A stretch of DNA of 43,077 nucleotides from DATLXH01 sp035576005 (GTDB lineage: Bacteria > Acidobacteriota > Thermoanaerobaculia > Gp7-AA8): positions 1-43,077 of the forward strand of contig DATLXH010000072.1 of assembly GCA_035576005.1 (NCBI GenBank), in the 5' to 3' direction. The translations under genes were made by a program, and so were the position numbers. The notes beneath the pieces are model-generated. The model was not told the DNA's origin. It did no database searches and saw only the letters and a list, made by a program, of their open reading frames with translations. Positions 1 to 8,599 of this stretch are shown piece by piece. How positions within the stretch are numbered: the stretch's first letter is position 1; every line of letters starts with the position of its first letter.

Positions 1-40
1 ATCGCTTGGAAGTTGAGTTGCTCCCCGTTACACTGTGTCT

Positions 41-118
41 GTTGCACGCCGCCGCCTCCCATGTTCTCAAGTTGTTGGTCACACTCAACTTAATAGCATG
101 GTGCGGCGGCTTTTCTTT
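41..118 (+). terminator. long structured hairpin with T tract (terminator or RNA 3' end)
   Basis: GCCGCCGC (48-55) pairs perfectly with GCGGCGGC (103-110). Inside it CCATG (59-63) pairs with CATGG (97-101) and AAGTTG (69-74) pairs with CAACTT (86-91). TTTTCTTT follows at 111-118. The nested stem plus T tract fits a Rho-independent terminator of a gene lying before the window. It could also be the 3' end of a small structured RNA: the GCGGCGGC end recalls the 3' end of 6S RNA, but this is only a resemblance and the 5' part is outside the window. Confidence 0.55.
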
Positions 119-121
119 ATC

Positions 122-182
122 AGCGTGAGAAATGCGGGCTATCCGCCGTCTCACGGCGAAGGTCTGTGAGAAATGCGGGCTA
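122..182 (+). repeat. right-end copies of the GTGAGAAATGCGGGCT repeat
   Basis: GTGAGAAATGCGGGCT occurs at 125-140 and again at 166-181. The 26 bases before the second copy match the right arm of the large palindromic element at 9305-9486 (GTCTCACGGCGAAGGTCTGTGAG type). Only right arms are present here, so this is a partial or fused copy. Confidence 0.75.
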
Positions 183-194
183 GATCCGACACCG

Positions 195-314
195 TCAGTC
201 GCCGTGAGCGGGCGAAAGATCTAACATCCTCAGTCGCCGTAGGCGGCGAAAGATTCATAGCACCCGGCTTCAGCCGGGTGTAGAGGTGTCGGTCCCCCAG
301 CCCGCGTACGCGGG
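195..314. repeat. direct repeat and small palindromes
   Basis: TCAGTCGCCGT followed by a GCGGGCGAAAGAT-like stretch occurs at 195-220 and again at 230-254. A hairpin CACCCGGC-TTCA-GCCGGGTG lies at 261-280, and the perfect palindrome CCCGCGTACGCGGG lies at 301-314. No coding potential is visible. Confidence 0.6.
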
Positions 315-331
315 CGGCAGACTCGCGTATG

Positions 332-406
332 ACATTTCTTCACAGTCTCTCAGGATGACGCATTCGACGAGCGTGATCACATTTCTTAGCAGCCTCTCAG
401 GATGAC
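332..406. repeat. two tandem copies of an ACATTTCTT...CTCTCAGGATGAC repeat
   Basis: A 28-bp unit beginning ACATTTCTT and ending CTCTCAGGATGAC lies at 332-359 and, with a few changes, at 379-406, giving a 47-bp period. It sits just before the tetrapyrrole operon. No clear sigma-70 promoter could be picked out among these repeats. Confidence 0.6.
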
Positions 407-441
407 ATAATCGAAGACTCGCGCTCGACGCGACCAACCCT

Positions 442-1236
442 ATGTCCCCCGACCTGACCCTCTACGCGGCACTAGCCTTTTACCTGGCAGGCACTCTTCT
501 TGTGCTGGCCGGACTCTTCAATCGCAGCATTGCCTTCCAGAGATACGCGCTGTTCCTCATGATTGCCGGATTCGTGCTGCACACCATCTGGATCGGAACG
601 ATCTGCGTGAGAACCGGTCACCCTCCTCTGACGAACCTCCCCGAAACCGCGGCCTTCATTTCCTGGACGATCTTTGCGGCGGAGATGCTGCTCTATTTCA
701 AGTTTCGAATTCGGGCCGCTGCGTTCTTCGTCTACCCGCTCGTACTCATTCTCCTTTCCGTCGCGGCCGTCGTGCGTGAACCCTACCTGCCGCAGGAACC
801 GTCCCTTCGCTCGGGACTCTTCACCATGCACCTCCTCTTTTCGACCGTGGGAGTTGCTGCCCTTCTGGTAAGTCTCGCTTTCACGCTCCTGTCACAAATG
901 CAGGAACGCTCGCTCAAGTCGAAGAGTCGAGGCGCGCTGTTCGAGTGGATCCCCAGCCTCAAGGTATGCGATCTCGTCAGCTACCGCTCGCTCGCTACAG
1001 GCTTCAGTATTTACACACTGGGACTGCTCGCCGGCGTGCTCTGGGCCTACCGCACCTCGGGAGGCTTCTTCAGCGGCGGTGCAAAAGAGGTCGGGGCAAT
1101 CGTGGCCTGGGTGATGTTCGCCATTCTGCTCCAGTCCTATCTGGATGGCTCGCAGCGGACGCGAAAGACGCTTGTCGTGGCCGCAGTCGCTTTCGTTTCC
1201 ATCGGGATTGCCATCTTCGGAATCCATCATGTCTGA
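442..1236 (+). CDS. HemX/CcsA-like cytochrome c assembly membrane protein
   Basis: A 264-residue integral membrane protein with about eight hydrophobic helices, spread from residue 7 to 262. Size and topology match the CcsA/CcmC/HemX family, whose members move or bind heme in cytochrome c assembly (CcsA) or influence glutamyl-tRNA reductase level (Bacillus HemX). The region where CcsA proteins carry the tryptophan-rich WWD heme motif reads GGFFSGGAKEVGAIVAW: the K-E pair survives, but the two tryptophans and the aspartate do not. Together with its place 24 bp upstream of hemA, this favours a HemX-like role over a heme ligase. No strong ribosome binding site precedes the ATG. Confidence 0.75.
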   Translation: MSPDLTLYAALAFYLAGTLLVLAGLFNRSIAFQRYALFLMIAGFVLHTIWIGTICVRTGHPPLTNLPETAAFISWTIFAAEMLLYFKFRIRAAAFFVYPLVLILLSVAAVVREPYLPQEPSLRSGLFTMHLLFSTVGVAALLVSLAFTLLSQMQERSLKSKSRGALFEWIPSLKVCDLVSYRSLATGFSIYTLGLLAGVLWAYRTSGGFFSGGAKEVGAIVAWVMFAILLQSYLDGSQRTRKTLVVAAVAFVSIGIAIFGIHHV

Positions 1237-1260
1237 CCCTTCGATTCGCGAGGTGCGCCA

Positions 1261-2526
1261 ATGGCGCTGATTCTCGTTGGGATGAACCACCGGACGGCGC
1301 CGCTCGAGCTGCGCGAGCAGTTGAGCATCAGCGAAACGTTGACTCCGGAGATTCTCGCCAGACTGCAACGCCTCGATGGAGTGCGGGGCGCCTCACTGCT
1401 GTCGACCTGCAATCGCGTGGAGACCGTGGTTTCCACCGACAACGAAGACGTCGCCGACGGAGTCGTCGCGCTTCTTTCTGACCTCAGTAACGCCCCGCGC
1501 GAGGAAGTCGAGAAACACGTTTATGTCATGCGGAACCGCGATGTCATCCGCCATCTGTTCCGCGTCGCTTCGGGACTCGATTCAATGGTTGTCGGCGAGC
1601 CACAGATCGGTGGTCAGGTTCGAAGCGCTTTCCAGCAATCGAATGAAGCAAGCTCTCTCGATCCATTGCTGCGAACGCTTTTCGAACACACCTTGCGCGT
1701 TGCAAAGAAGGTTCGGTCCGAGACCGGCATCGGCGAGAGCGCGGTCTCGATTCCTTACGCCGCGGTCGAGCTTGCGAGAAAGATCTTCGGAGACCTGACG
1801 GGACTCCAGGTCCTCCTGCTCGGAGCAGGCGAGGTTGGGGAGCTGACGGCTCAGAATCTATGCGGGACCGGAATTGGCCGGCTGGTCATCGCAAATCGCG
1901 CTTACGACAAGGCTGTCCAGCTGGCCGACAAGTTTCAGGGCGAGCCAATCCCTTACGAGTCCGTCGCTTCTTCGCTCGATCAGTTCGACATCATTGTTAC
2001 TTCCACGAATGCGTCGCACCATGTTGTGACGGCCTCCGATGTCTCGGCGGCAACGGCGGGGCGGCGGAAGCAAAGTCTCTTCTTCATCGATCTTTCCGTC
2101 CCGCGAAATCTCGATCCCGAGATCGGCAAACTCGACGGCGTCTACCTCTACAACATCGACGACCTCCAGGAGATCGCCGAATCGAATCTCGAGAAACGTC
2201 AGGGCAAAGCGGCGCTGGCCGAGGAGATTGTCGAGGGAGAAGTTGACGGATTTCTTCGTCGCCAACAGGCTGCTGACGCGATTCCGACAATCGTTGAGTT
2301 GCAATCACGACTCGAGGAGATCAGGACAGGCGAGCTCGATCGATGTCTCCGCAAACTCGGTCCGATCACCACCGAGCAGCGCGCCGCGATCGAGATGCTG
2401 TCAACATCGATCATCAACAAGGTGCTGCACTACCCGATCGTAAGGCTCAAGGAATCCGCGAGTGAGCAACCTCAGGATCGTGAGACGCTCCGCCAGACCA
2501 TCCGCAACATCTTCGGCCTGCGATGA
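1261..2526 (+). CDS. hemA: glutamyl-tRNA reductase
   Basis: Reduces glutamyl-tRNA with NADPH to glutamate-1-semialdehyde, the first step of C5-pathway tetrapyrrole synthesis. At 421 residues it has the normal family length. The N-terminus shows GMNHRTAP and then STCNRVE, with the catalytic cysteine at residue 50. The SGLDSMVVGEPQIGGQV block follows, then the NADPH-binding loop GAGEVG at about 188-193, and the C-terminal dimerisation helix. It is the second gene of the operon and lies 24 bp after the HemX-like gene. hemC and a cobA-hemD fusion follow in the same direction. Confidence 0.97.
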   Translation: MALILVGMNHRTAPLELREQLSISETLTPEILARLQRLDGVRGASLLSTCNRVETVVSTDNEDVADGVVALLSDLSNAPREEVEKHVYVMRNRDVIRHLFRVASGLDSMVVGEPQIGGQVRSAFQQSNEASSLDPLLRTLFEHTLRVAKKVRSETGIGESAVSIPYAAVELARKIFGDLTGLQVLLLGAGEVGELTAQNLCGTGIGRLVIANRAYDKAVQLADKFQGEPIPYESVASSLDQFDIIVTSTNASHHVVTASDVSAATAGRRKQSLFFIDLSVPRNLDPEIGKLDGVYLYNIDDLQEIAESNLEKRQGKAALAEEIVEGEVDGFLRRQQAADAIPTIVELQSRLEEIRTGELDRCLRKLGPITTEQRAAIEMLSTSIINKVLHYPIVRLKESASEQPQDRETLRQTIRNIFGLR

Positions 2527-2555
2527 CGAGAACGCATCTTTCACGGAGCATGATT

Positions 2556-2656
2556 GTGGCCGGACATTCCAATGTCCGGCGCCTCTGCGCTCAGTCTGGC
2601 TTTCACACCGAAGCGTCGGGTCTACCCGAGCGCCGCCCGACACTGGAATGTCCGGC
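2556..2656. repeat. nested inverted repeat between hemA and hemC
   Basis: GCCGGACATT (2559-2568) and AATGTCCGGC (2571-2580) form a perfect 10-bp hairpin with a 2-base loop. At 2635-2656 the same 22-bp palindrome recurs in near-perfect inverted form (GCCCGACACT...AATGTCCGGC). The two palindromes therefore bracket a 54-bp centre like the ends of a small element. An open frame runs through it into hemC but is not conserved sequence. Confidence 0.7.
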
Positions 2657-2673
2657 TACAAGGTCCGTCGCGA

Positions 2674-3603
2674 ATGGCGGTTGAGTCTCTCCGTATTGGA
2701 ACTCGTGGAAGCAAGCTTGCCCTGTGGCAGGCGCATGCGGCGGCGCGACTGCTGGAGGCGGCGAGCATCGCCAGCACGATCCACGTGATCCGTACCACCG
2801 GCGATCGTCGTGCGGACGTTCCGCTCGCAGAGATTGGCGGGAAAGGTGTTTTCATCAAGGAGCTCGAAGAGTCACTCCAGCGGGGAGAGATCGATGTCGC
2901 AGTGCATAGCCTCAAGGACATCCCAACGCTCACCTCGTCCGCATTCACCCTCGCAGCATTCCTCCCACGGGCGGATCCTCGGGACGCATGGATCCAGCTC
3001 GGCGGCATTCTGCCGGGTGCACTGAGGTCCGGATCAACGGTCGGGACCAGCGCGCCGCGGCGACGCGCGCAACTGAAAAATCTCCACGCCCATCTCGCTC
3101 TCGAGGAGATTCGAGGCAACGTCGACTCGCGTCTTGCGAAATTGCAGGAGGGGCGTTACGACGCGATGGTTCTGGCAGCGGCCGGACTCGATCGACTCGG
3201 CAGAGCCGATGCGGTGACGTACAAGTTCAGCGTCGACGAGATGATTCCGGCCGCCGGGCAGGGAACCGTCGCTCTGGAGACACTCACTGAACGCGTCGAG
3301 CTTCGCAGGACGGTTGCGGCAATCAGCGACCCGCGGGCCGCACTCGAGAGTCAATGCGAGCGCGGAGTGCTCGAGCAGTTCGGAACGTCCCTCGATTGCT
3401 ACTCCGCCGTAGCGGTGCATGCAACGCTCACCGACGAAGAGATCGTGATCCGGGCGTTCCTCTCCGATCTCGAAGGCAACGATGCCATTCGCGTCATCAG
3501 GAATGCCGAACCCGAGTTTGCCTCCACACTCGTTGTGACCGTTGCGGGCGAGTTGATCGCGGAAGGTGCGCTGGAGTTGCTGGCGAGGGGAACGACGGCA
3601 TGA
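2674..3603 (+). CDS. hemC: porphobilinogen deaminase (hydroxymethylbilane synthase)
   Basis: Polymerises four porphobilinogens into hydroxymethylbilane. The start was placed at ATG 2674 because the family signature RIGTRGSKLALWQ begins at residue 7. The open frame extends 40 codons further upstream, but only through the inverted repeat. Landmarks are GGKGVFIKELEESL, the HSLKD block, RRRAQL, RGNVDSRL and IPAAGQG. The cysteine that carries the dipyrromethane cofactor is at residue 242, within SLDCYSAVAV; this is more divergent than the usual GGC context. The 309-residue length is typical. The stop codon overlaps the next ATG. Confidence 0.96.
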   Translation: MAVESLRIGTRGSKLALWQAHAAARLLEAASIASTIHVIRTTGDRRADVPLAEIGGKGVFIKELEESLQRGEIDVAVHSLKDIPTLTSSAFTLAAFLPRADPRDAWIQLGGILPGALRSGSTVGTSAPRRRAQLKNLHAHLALEEIRGNVDSRLAKLQEGRYDAMVLAAAGLDRLGRADAVTYKFSVDEMIPAAGQGTVALETLTERVELRRTVAAISDPRAALESQCERGVLEQFGTSLDCYSAVAVHATLTDEEIVIRAFLSDLEGNDAIRVIRNAEPEFASTLVVTVAGELIAEGALELLARGTTA

Positions 3604-5165
3604 CCGGGAAAGTTTTCCTGGTGGGAGCAGGACCGGGGGACAAAGGGCTTCTGACCCTTCGCGCTGCCGAGTTGCTTGCATCTGCCGACGTTGTCGTCCT
3701 GGACGCACTCGTGTCAGAGGGCATTCGTAAGCTCATCCCACGCACCACACGAACCGTTTACGCCGGGAAAAGGGCGAGCGCGCATACGCTCTCTCAGGAC
3801 GAGATCAATCGGCTTCTTGTCGACGAAGCCAGAAACGGGAATCGTGTCGTCCGGCTCAAGGGAGGCGACCCTTTCGTTTTCGGTCGGGGAGGAGAGGAGG
3901 CCGAGGAACTGCGGAAAGACGGGATTCCTTTCGAGATCGTTCCAGGGATCTCCTCCGCCATTGCGGGACCAGCCTATGCGGGGATTCCTGTCACTCACCG
4001 CTCCTTCGCCACCTCGCTGACTCTCGTTACAGGGCATGAGAGTGAGAGCTCGACCGGCGTGCGGTGGAATCTGCTCGCGCAGATGGAAGGGACCGTGGTG
4101 TTTCTCATGGGGCTCGCGAACCTCGAGCCGATCTCACGGAATCTGATTGCCAACGGGAGGAAGGAGACAACGCCAGTCGCCGTCATCGCGCACGCGACCA
4201 CCTCGCGCCAGACAACAGTCACTGGCGACCTGCGGTCCATCGTCGGACTGGTCGAATCATCCGGCCTGACTGCACCGGCGCTCATCGTCGTCGGAGACGT
4301 TGTCACGCTCCATGAGACCTTGAACTGGTTCGAGAACAGGCCGCTTTTCGGTAAACGAGTCGTCGTTACACGTGCCAGGGATCAGGCCTCAGGGCTTGCC
4401 TCACTGATCGAAGAGGCCGGCGCAGAGGTTCTCGAGTTTCCGATGATCGAGATCGTCCCTCCACCCGACTTCGACTCGCTCGATCATGTGATCGCTGAGC
4501 TCTCGTCTTACGAGAGCATCGTCTTCAGTTCGACGAACGGAGTCGAATCGTTCTTCGATCGGTTGACCAGCACCGGCAAGGACTCGCGTGCCCTGGCAGG
4601 ACTGATCGTCGCGGCAGTTGGTTCGGCCACGGCAGCTGCACTCCGAAACCGCGGAGTCACTCCGGACATTGTTCCTCCGCAGTTCCTCTCGGTCGCACTC
4701 CTTCCACTCCTTGCCGAAGATCAGAGTGGCCGGCGGACAGCTGTGGTTCGCGCGCTGGAAGGTCGGAACGATCTCATTGAAGGGCTTCGAGCGCGCGGCG
4801 GTCACGTCGATCTTGCCATCGCGTATGAGACGAAAGCCTCCGATCAATTCGTGGACTCGCTGCGTGAGCAGATCGCGGCAAATGCGATCGACGCGGTTAC
4901 CTTCAGCAGCTCGTCGACGGTCACGAACTTCTTCGAGATGCTCACGGATGACGAGAAGACGCGAATTCTCGAGCACGCCATCGTCGTCTCCATCGGCCCG
5001 GTGACAACCGCGTCCCTCGCCGCCATGGGAATCACGCCGAACGTAGAAGCCGCCCAAGCGACAGTGGCGTCGCTGGCGAAATCACTGATCGAGTTCCTGG
5101 CGAGCAAGACAGTCTCATCTCCCCCTCTCCCCGCGGGAGGGGCCGCCAAACCGAGCGCCGGGTGA
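3600..5165 (+). CDS. cobA-hemD: uroporphyrinogen-III C-methyltransferase / uroporphyrinogen-III synthase fusion
   Basis: A two-domain enzyme of 521 residues. Residues 1-245 are the SAM-dependent methyltransferase that makes precorrin-2: VGAGPGDKGLLTLRA, RLKGGDPFVFGRGGEEAEEL, VPGISSAIAGPAYAGIPVTHR. From about residue 248 comes HemD (GKRVVVTRARDQASGL, IVFSSTNGVESFF, VTFSSSSTVTNFF), which closes and flips ring D of hydroxymethylbilane. Its ATG overlaps the hemC stop (ATGA), so translation is probably coupled. Such fusions are known in several bacterial groups. The last 15 or so residues (SPPLPAGGAAKPSAG) are encoded by a GC-rich intergenic repeat and are probably not part of the fold. Confidence 0.93.
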   Translation: MTGKVFLVGAGPGDKGLLTLRAAELLASADVVVLDALVSEGIRKLIPRTTRTVYAGKRASAHTLSQDEINRLLVDEARNGNRVVRLKGGDPFVFGRGGEEAEELRKDGIPFEIVPGISSAIAGPAYAGIPVTHRSFATSLTLVTGHESESSTGVRWNLLAQMEGTVVFLMGLANLEPISRNLIANGRKETTPVAVIAHATTSRQTTVTGDLRSIVGLVESSGLTAPALIVVGDVVTLHETLNWFENRPLFGKRVVVTRARDQASGLASLIEEAGAEVLEFPMIEIVPPPDFDSLDHVIAELSSYESIVFSSTNGVESFFDRLTSTGKDSRALAGLIVAAVGSATAAALRNRGVTPDIVPPQFLSVALLPLLAEDQSGRRTAVVRALEGRNDLIEGLRARGGHVDLAIAYETKASDQFVDSLREQIAANAIDAVTFSSSSTVTNFFEMLTDDEKTRILEHAIVVSIGPVTTASLAAMGITPNVEAAQATVASLAKSLIEFLASKTVSSPPLPAGGAAKPSAG

Positions 5166-5350
5166 GAGTCTCGTAGAGTTTTGCTCCTAATCGAGATTCC
5201 ACTCATCTCCCAGAGTTAGAGCGGAGTCCGACTGACACATTTGCGGCATGACCGTTAGATGCTCATTGGCCTCGTTCTCTCCACCTACCGTAAGAGACCC
5301 TCATCCGCCCTCACGGGCAACCTTCTCCCGCGGGGAGAAGGGGGCGGGTT
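5117..5350. repeat. two inverted copies of a CTCCCC/GGGGAG palindromic repeat
   Basis: A CCCTCTCCCCGCGGGAGGGG palindrome followed by a CGAGCGCCGGGTGAG tail lies at 5117-5166. A related, inverted copy with TTCTCCCGCGGGGAGAAGG lies at 5296-5350. Further relatives are at 27808-27842, 28421-28460 and 39938-39993. This is a REP-like family. The first copy forms the 3' end of cobA-hemD. Confidence 0.65.
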
Positions 5351-5368
5351 CCGCTACACTCCCCACAT

Positions 5369-8300
5369 ATGTCTGCACTCGAAGACAAGCCGCGCGATGC
5401 TTCGCTTCCCGAAGCCGCCGCTGGTGCCATTCTCTGGGTCGCCAGCTTCATGTTCGCGGCGGCGATCTGCTTCTGTCTTTTCAAATGGGTCCGGATCTTT
5501 CCCCCCACACATCCTTCCGCGATCGGCATCGTTACGATCCTCGCGGTGTCGAAAGCCCGCGACTATGCAGCCGCAATCCTGTTCTTTTCGCTCGTGCCCG
5601 TTGCGTCGGTCGCGCTCAGGACGTTTGCGACGCGCGACCTCGCTCGCCTCGCGGGACCAGGCGGCAACGCCTTACGGGATCTTCCTGCGATTCTTCTCTA
5701 CGCGACTCCGTTCTTTCTGGCGCCCTTCTTCTGGCTGACCACACGCAAGGAAGGCTGGGCTCTGATCCTGCCGATCTTCCTCTCGCAGGCCGCCGCACGT
5801 ACCCTGCTGCTCTTTCGAACCAACCGAAGGTTCCGCACACTTTTCGCGCCGGACACTCGCCCCTTCCACACCCTCCTTTTAATCGAGAGCGCTGCCTGGA
5901 TTCTCTTTCGTTATATCGCAACCGGGACCCGGATCGCTCATATCCCAACGCTGTTTCTCGAGCTCGTTTTTATCTCGTTCTTCCTCCTTCTCTTCTGGGT
6001 TTGTGCGCTGATCGTGGCGATCATCGGCGAGCGTGTGACATCTCACGCTTCTACACGTCTCCTCAGTCAGATCGCTCTCGCTTCAACCCCCCTGCTCCTT
6101 CTGCCGCCGTTGAGCCTGACGGCCTTCGATACCGAGCTCATCGCCCTGATTGTCATCACCCTCGTCATCGCCCTCATGTTCATTCTGTCTGTGCGGCCCG
6201 TTTCAATCAGCGGCCGCACGATCAGGCGACTCATCGTCCTTTTGATCCTCCCGATCACCCTTTACGCCTTCAGTTACGCATCGTCCGCAGCGCAGTCTCC
6301 CTGGGTCGACCTGTTTCATCGCGGCGAATCGCTCGGGCCGGCAGCCGATTACCTTCGAGGAAAGACTCCTTACCGTGATGTCTTCGTGCTCCATGGCATG
6401 CTCGACGACGGTTTGCTCGACGCCTGGTTGATGAAATGGTTCGGACGCGACATCTCGGTTCCTTCCATGCGTCGGGTAGTGCTCGGAGCGCTGGCGATTC
6501 CAGCACTCTGGCTTCTTGGCCTCGTCATTTTTGACTCGATACCGCTGGCTCTGCTTGCTGTTCTTGCGGGTCTCGTGACCTTCGTCGACAACGAGCGCGT
6601 TCTGTTAGAGATCGCGGTAGTCACGCTCCTTCTGTATGGTCTGAGGCATCGCCGCACAGCGGCAATCGTGCAAGCCGGCGTAGTGACGTCTCTCGCGCTC
6701 TTCTTCAGTCTCGAGATCGGTCTCTATTCTTTCGTGTCCGCCACGGCAGTTCTTCTGCTCTGGTGGTGGGTGAATGTAAAACAGACCCAGCCAGTTCTTT
6801 CGACGAATCGACCTGGTACCTCGATCGTCAAAAGCGTCACCCCATTCCTCGGAGGCGTGCTCCTCGGTGCCACACCGTTTCTGATTTATCTGCAGGCCCG
6901 GGGCGTGCTTGCCGAGTTCTTCGTCACCTCGTTTGTGACGGTGCCTTCGATCATCGACGCGACCTGGTCTCTTCCATTTCCCGATCTGTCGGCTCCATTT
7001 CGGAATGACCTGAACCTGCGATCACTATCCGACTTCGTTCTTACCGATCGGTTCAGATTTGTTCTCAATCCGCTCGTGATTGCAATTTCGCTCACCTATC
7101 TGCTGGCCAGGCTGGTGCAACGGCGACTGTCCTGGCTCGATTTTTCGCTCGCAACGCTCTCCTGTTTTGCACTCGTCACGCAAAGGACTGCCCTGGGTCG
7201 GGCCGACTTTCCCCATCAGTATTTTTCCGCTTTCCTGATAGGTCCGATGGTCGTACTGCTGCTCGTGATTCTTGCAGACAGAGCGAAGACGATCTGGCAT
7301 GCCTCTTCGACCGGATCACGAATCGCGATCGGAATTGCAGCCTCATGTCTGCTGCCACTCCTTGTGACCGTTCTATGGGTGCCCGATCTCATCAACTCGC
7401 GCCTCGATGAAACGACCCGTTACAAACAGCGGTTGAAGAGCCAGCCGGAGGACGATCCAAAAGCGGCCGTGGTGCTCGATCGCGTTCGATCGGTCTCGAG
7501 GGAAGTCGCAAAACTCGTGAAGCCTGACGAACCGATATTCGATTTTTCCAATCAGCCGGCGCTTTACTTCTTTGCTGACAGAAGGAATCCGACCCGTTTC
7601 TACCAGGTGCCGATTCTCTCGCCGAAGCGTTTCGAGCTCGAAGTCATCCGCGCGCTCTTCGAGAGTCAACCGAAGGTCGTCCTCATGCGATCTCCCGAGG
7701 GGTACGACAGTTTCGACGGTGTAGACAACGCGCTTCGTGCACCGGCCGTTGCGGCCTATCTAAAAGATCGGTATGCGCCGGCTCGCAACGTCCGCGGGAT
7801 CGAAATATGGGAGAGGAAGTACGATCCCACACCGCTCGACCTCCCACACTACGCGCGTCAAATGCGTCTCCCCTCACAGGCCGAGAGTTTCGGATCGGGC
7901 CGAAAGCGGGCGATCATTCCGTCGATTGCGAATCTCCATGGGGCGATCGCATTCTGGCAGTCGGACCTGACGGTCCATAACCCTCGAGACGAGCCCACGA
8001 CCCTACGTCTTCGTTATGTGAATGGCGAGCGCCTCATCGATCGCGAGTTGACGCTTGGAAGTCGATCGACAGCACTCCATCGCGATGTGGTCGCGACGCT
8101 TTTCGAGTCGCCGGAGAGCGTGGGTCCGCTCTGGCTCGAATACCGTTCCGACTCCCGGCCCCTCGTCACCGTCAGGACGTACGACGCACTCCGCCCATCA
8201 AAGGCGTCGCTGCTGACTCCAATTGCGACTGATGATGCGGCTGGCGCGAGTGGCGATCGCAGACTCCTGACGATTGCCGGCTTCTCGAGCCAGCCGAACC

Positions 8301-8599
8301 GGAGAGTTGACCTTGGTGTCGTCAGCGTCGGCGATGTCCCCGCAAAATTCTGGATCTCCGCCCATGACGCGAAGGGAAAGCCTGAGGGCCGACGTTTGCT
8401 GGGAGGCGCGTTCGAGTCTCAGATCTTTCGGGTAGGAGACGCAGCAGCGGCGCTCGGTGTCGCGTTGACGGCTACACACTCAATACACATTGAGCTCTTC
8501 AGCGGCAGCGCCATCGCCTTCGCGAACACCGTCGATCCTTTAACGAGTGACTCAGATCTGCTGACAGCCGTTCCGTCTCAACTCCCCCCCAGGCCATGA
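5369..8599 (+). CDS. large polytopic membrane protein, probable GT-C-type glycosyltransferase
   Basis: A 1076-residue protein. Residues 18 to about 680 hold many hydrophobic helices; the last roughly 380 residues are soluble and rich in predicted beta structure. A loop at about 317-345 reads HRGESLGPAADYLRGKTPYRD and then VFVLHG, a pattern common in polytopic sugar transferases that use polyprenyl-phosphate sugars. No confident catalytic residue can be assigned, so the reaction is inferred only. The ATG at 5369 directly follows the repeat. The stop overlaps the start of the phosphopantetheinyl transferase gene, so the two are co-translated, but a shared pathway is not evident. Confidence 0.6.
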   Translation: MSALEDKPRDASLPEAAAGAILWVASFMFAAAICFCLFKWVRIFPPTHPSAIGIVTILAVSKARDYAAAILFFSLVPVASVALRTFATRDLARLAGPGGNALRDLPAILLYATPFFLAPFFWLTTRKEGWALILPIFLSQAAARTLLLFRTNRRFRTLFAPDTRPFHTLLLIESAAWILFRYIATGTRIAHIPTLFLELVFISFFLLLFWVCALIVAIIGERVTSHASTRLLSQIALASTPLLLLPPLSLTAFDTELIALIVITLVIALMFILSVRPVSISGRTIRRLIVLLILPITLYAFSYASSAAQSPWVDLFHRGESLGPAADYLRGKTPYRDVFVLHGMLDDGLLDAWLMKWFGRDISVPSMRRVVLGALAIPALWLLGLVIFDSIPLALLAVLAGLVTFVDNERVLLEIAVVTLLLYGLRHRRTAAIVQAGVVTSLALFFSLEIGLYSFVSATAVLLLWWWVNVKQTQPVLSTNRPGTSIVKSVTPFLGGVLLGATPFLIYLQARGVLAEFFVTSFVTVPSIIDATWSLPFPDLSAPFRNDLNLRSLSDFVLTDRFRFVLNPLVIAISLTYLLARLVQRRLSWLDFSLATLSCFALVTQRTALGRADFPHQYFSAFLIGPMVVLLLVILADRAKTIWHASSTGSRIAIGIAASCLLPLLVTVLWVPDLINSRLDETTRYKQRLKSQPEDDPKAAVVLDRVRSVSREVAKLVKPDEPIFDFSNQPALYFFADRRNPTRFYQVPILSPKRFELEVIRALFESQPKVVLMRSPEGYDSFDGVDNALRAPAVAAYLKDRYAPARNVRGIEIWERKYDPTPLDLPHYARQMRLPSQAESFGSGRKRAIIPSIANLHGAIAFWQSDLTVHNPRDEPTTLRLRYVNGERLIDRELTLGSRSTALHRDVVATLFESPESVGPLWLEYRSDSRPLVTVRTYDALRPSKASLLTPIATDDAAGASGDRRLLTIAGFSSQPNRRVDLGVVSVGDVPAKFWISAHDAKGKPEGRRLLGGAFESQIFRVGDAAAALGVALTATHSIHIELFSGSAIAFANTVDPLTSDSDLLTAVPSQLPPRP

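Noticed and set aside
195..406. CRISPR array
   Set aside because: Only two copies of each unit, no uniform spacer lengths, no cas genes in the window.
2554..2673. N-terminal extension of hemC by 40 codons
   Set aside because: Encoded by an inverted repeat; family N-terminus begins after ATG 2674.
5248..6378. 376-residue plus-strand frame inside the membrane protein gene
   Set aside because: Arg/Pro/His-rich out-of-frame translation; the frame from 5369 has membrane helices.
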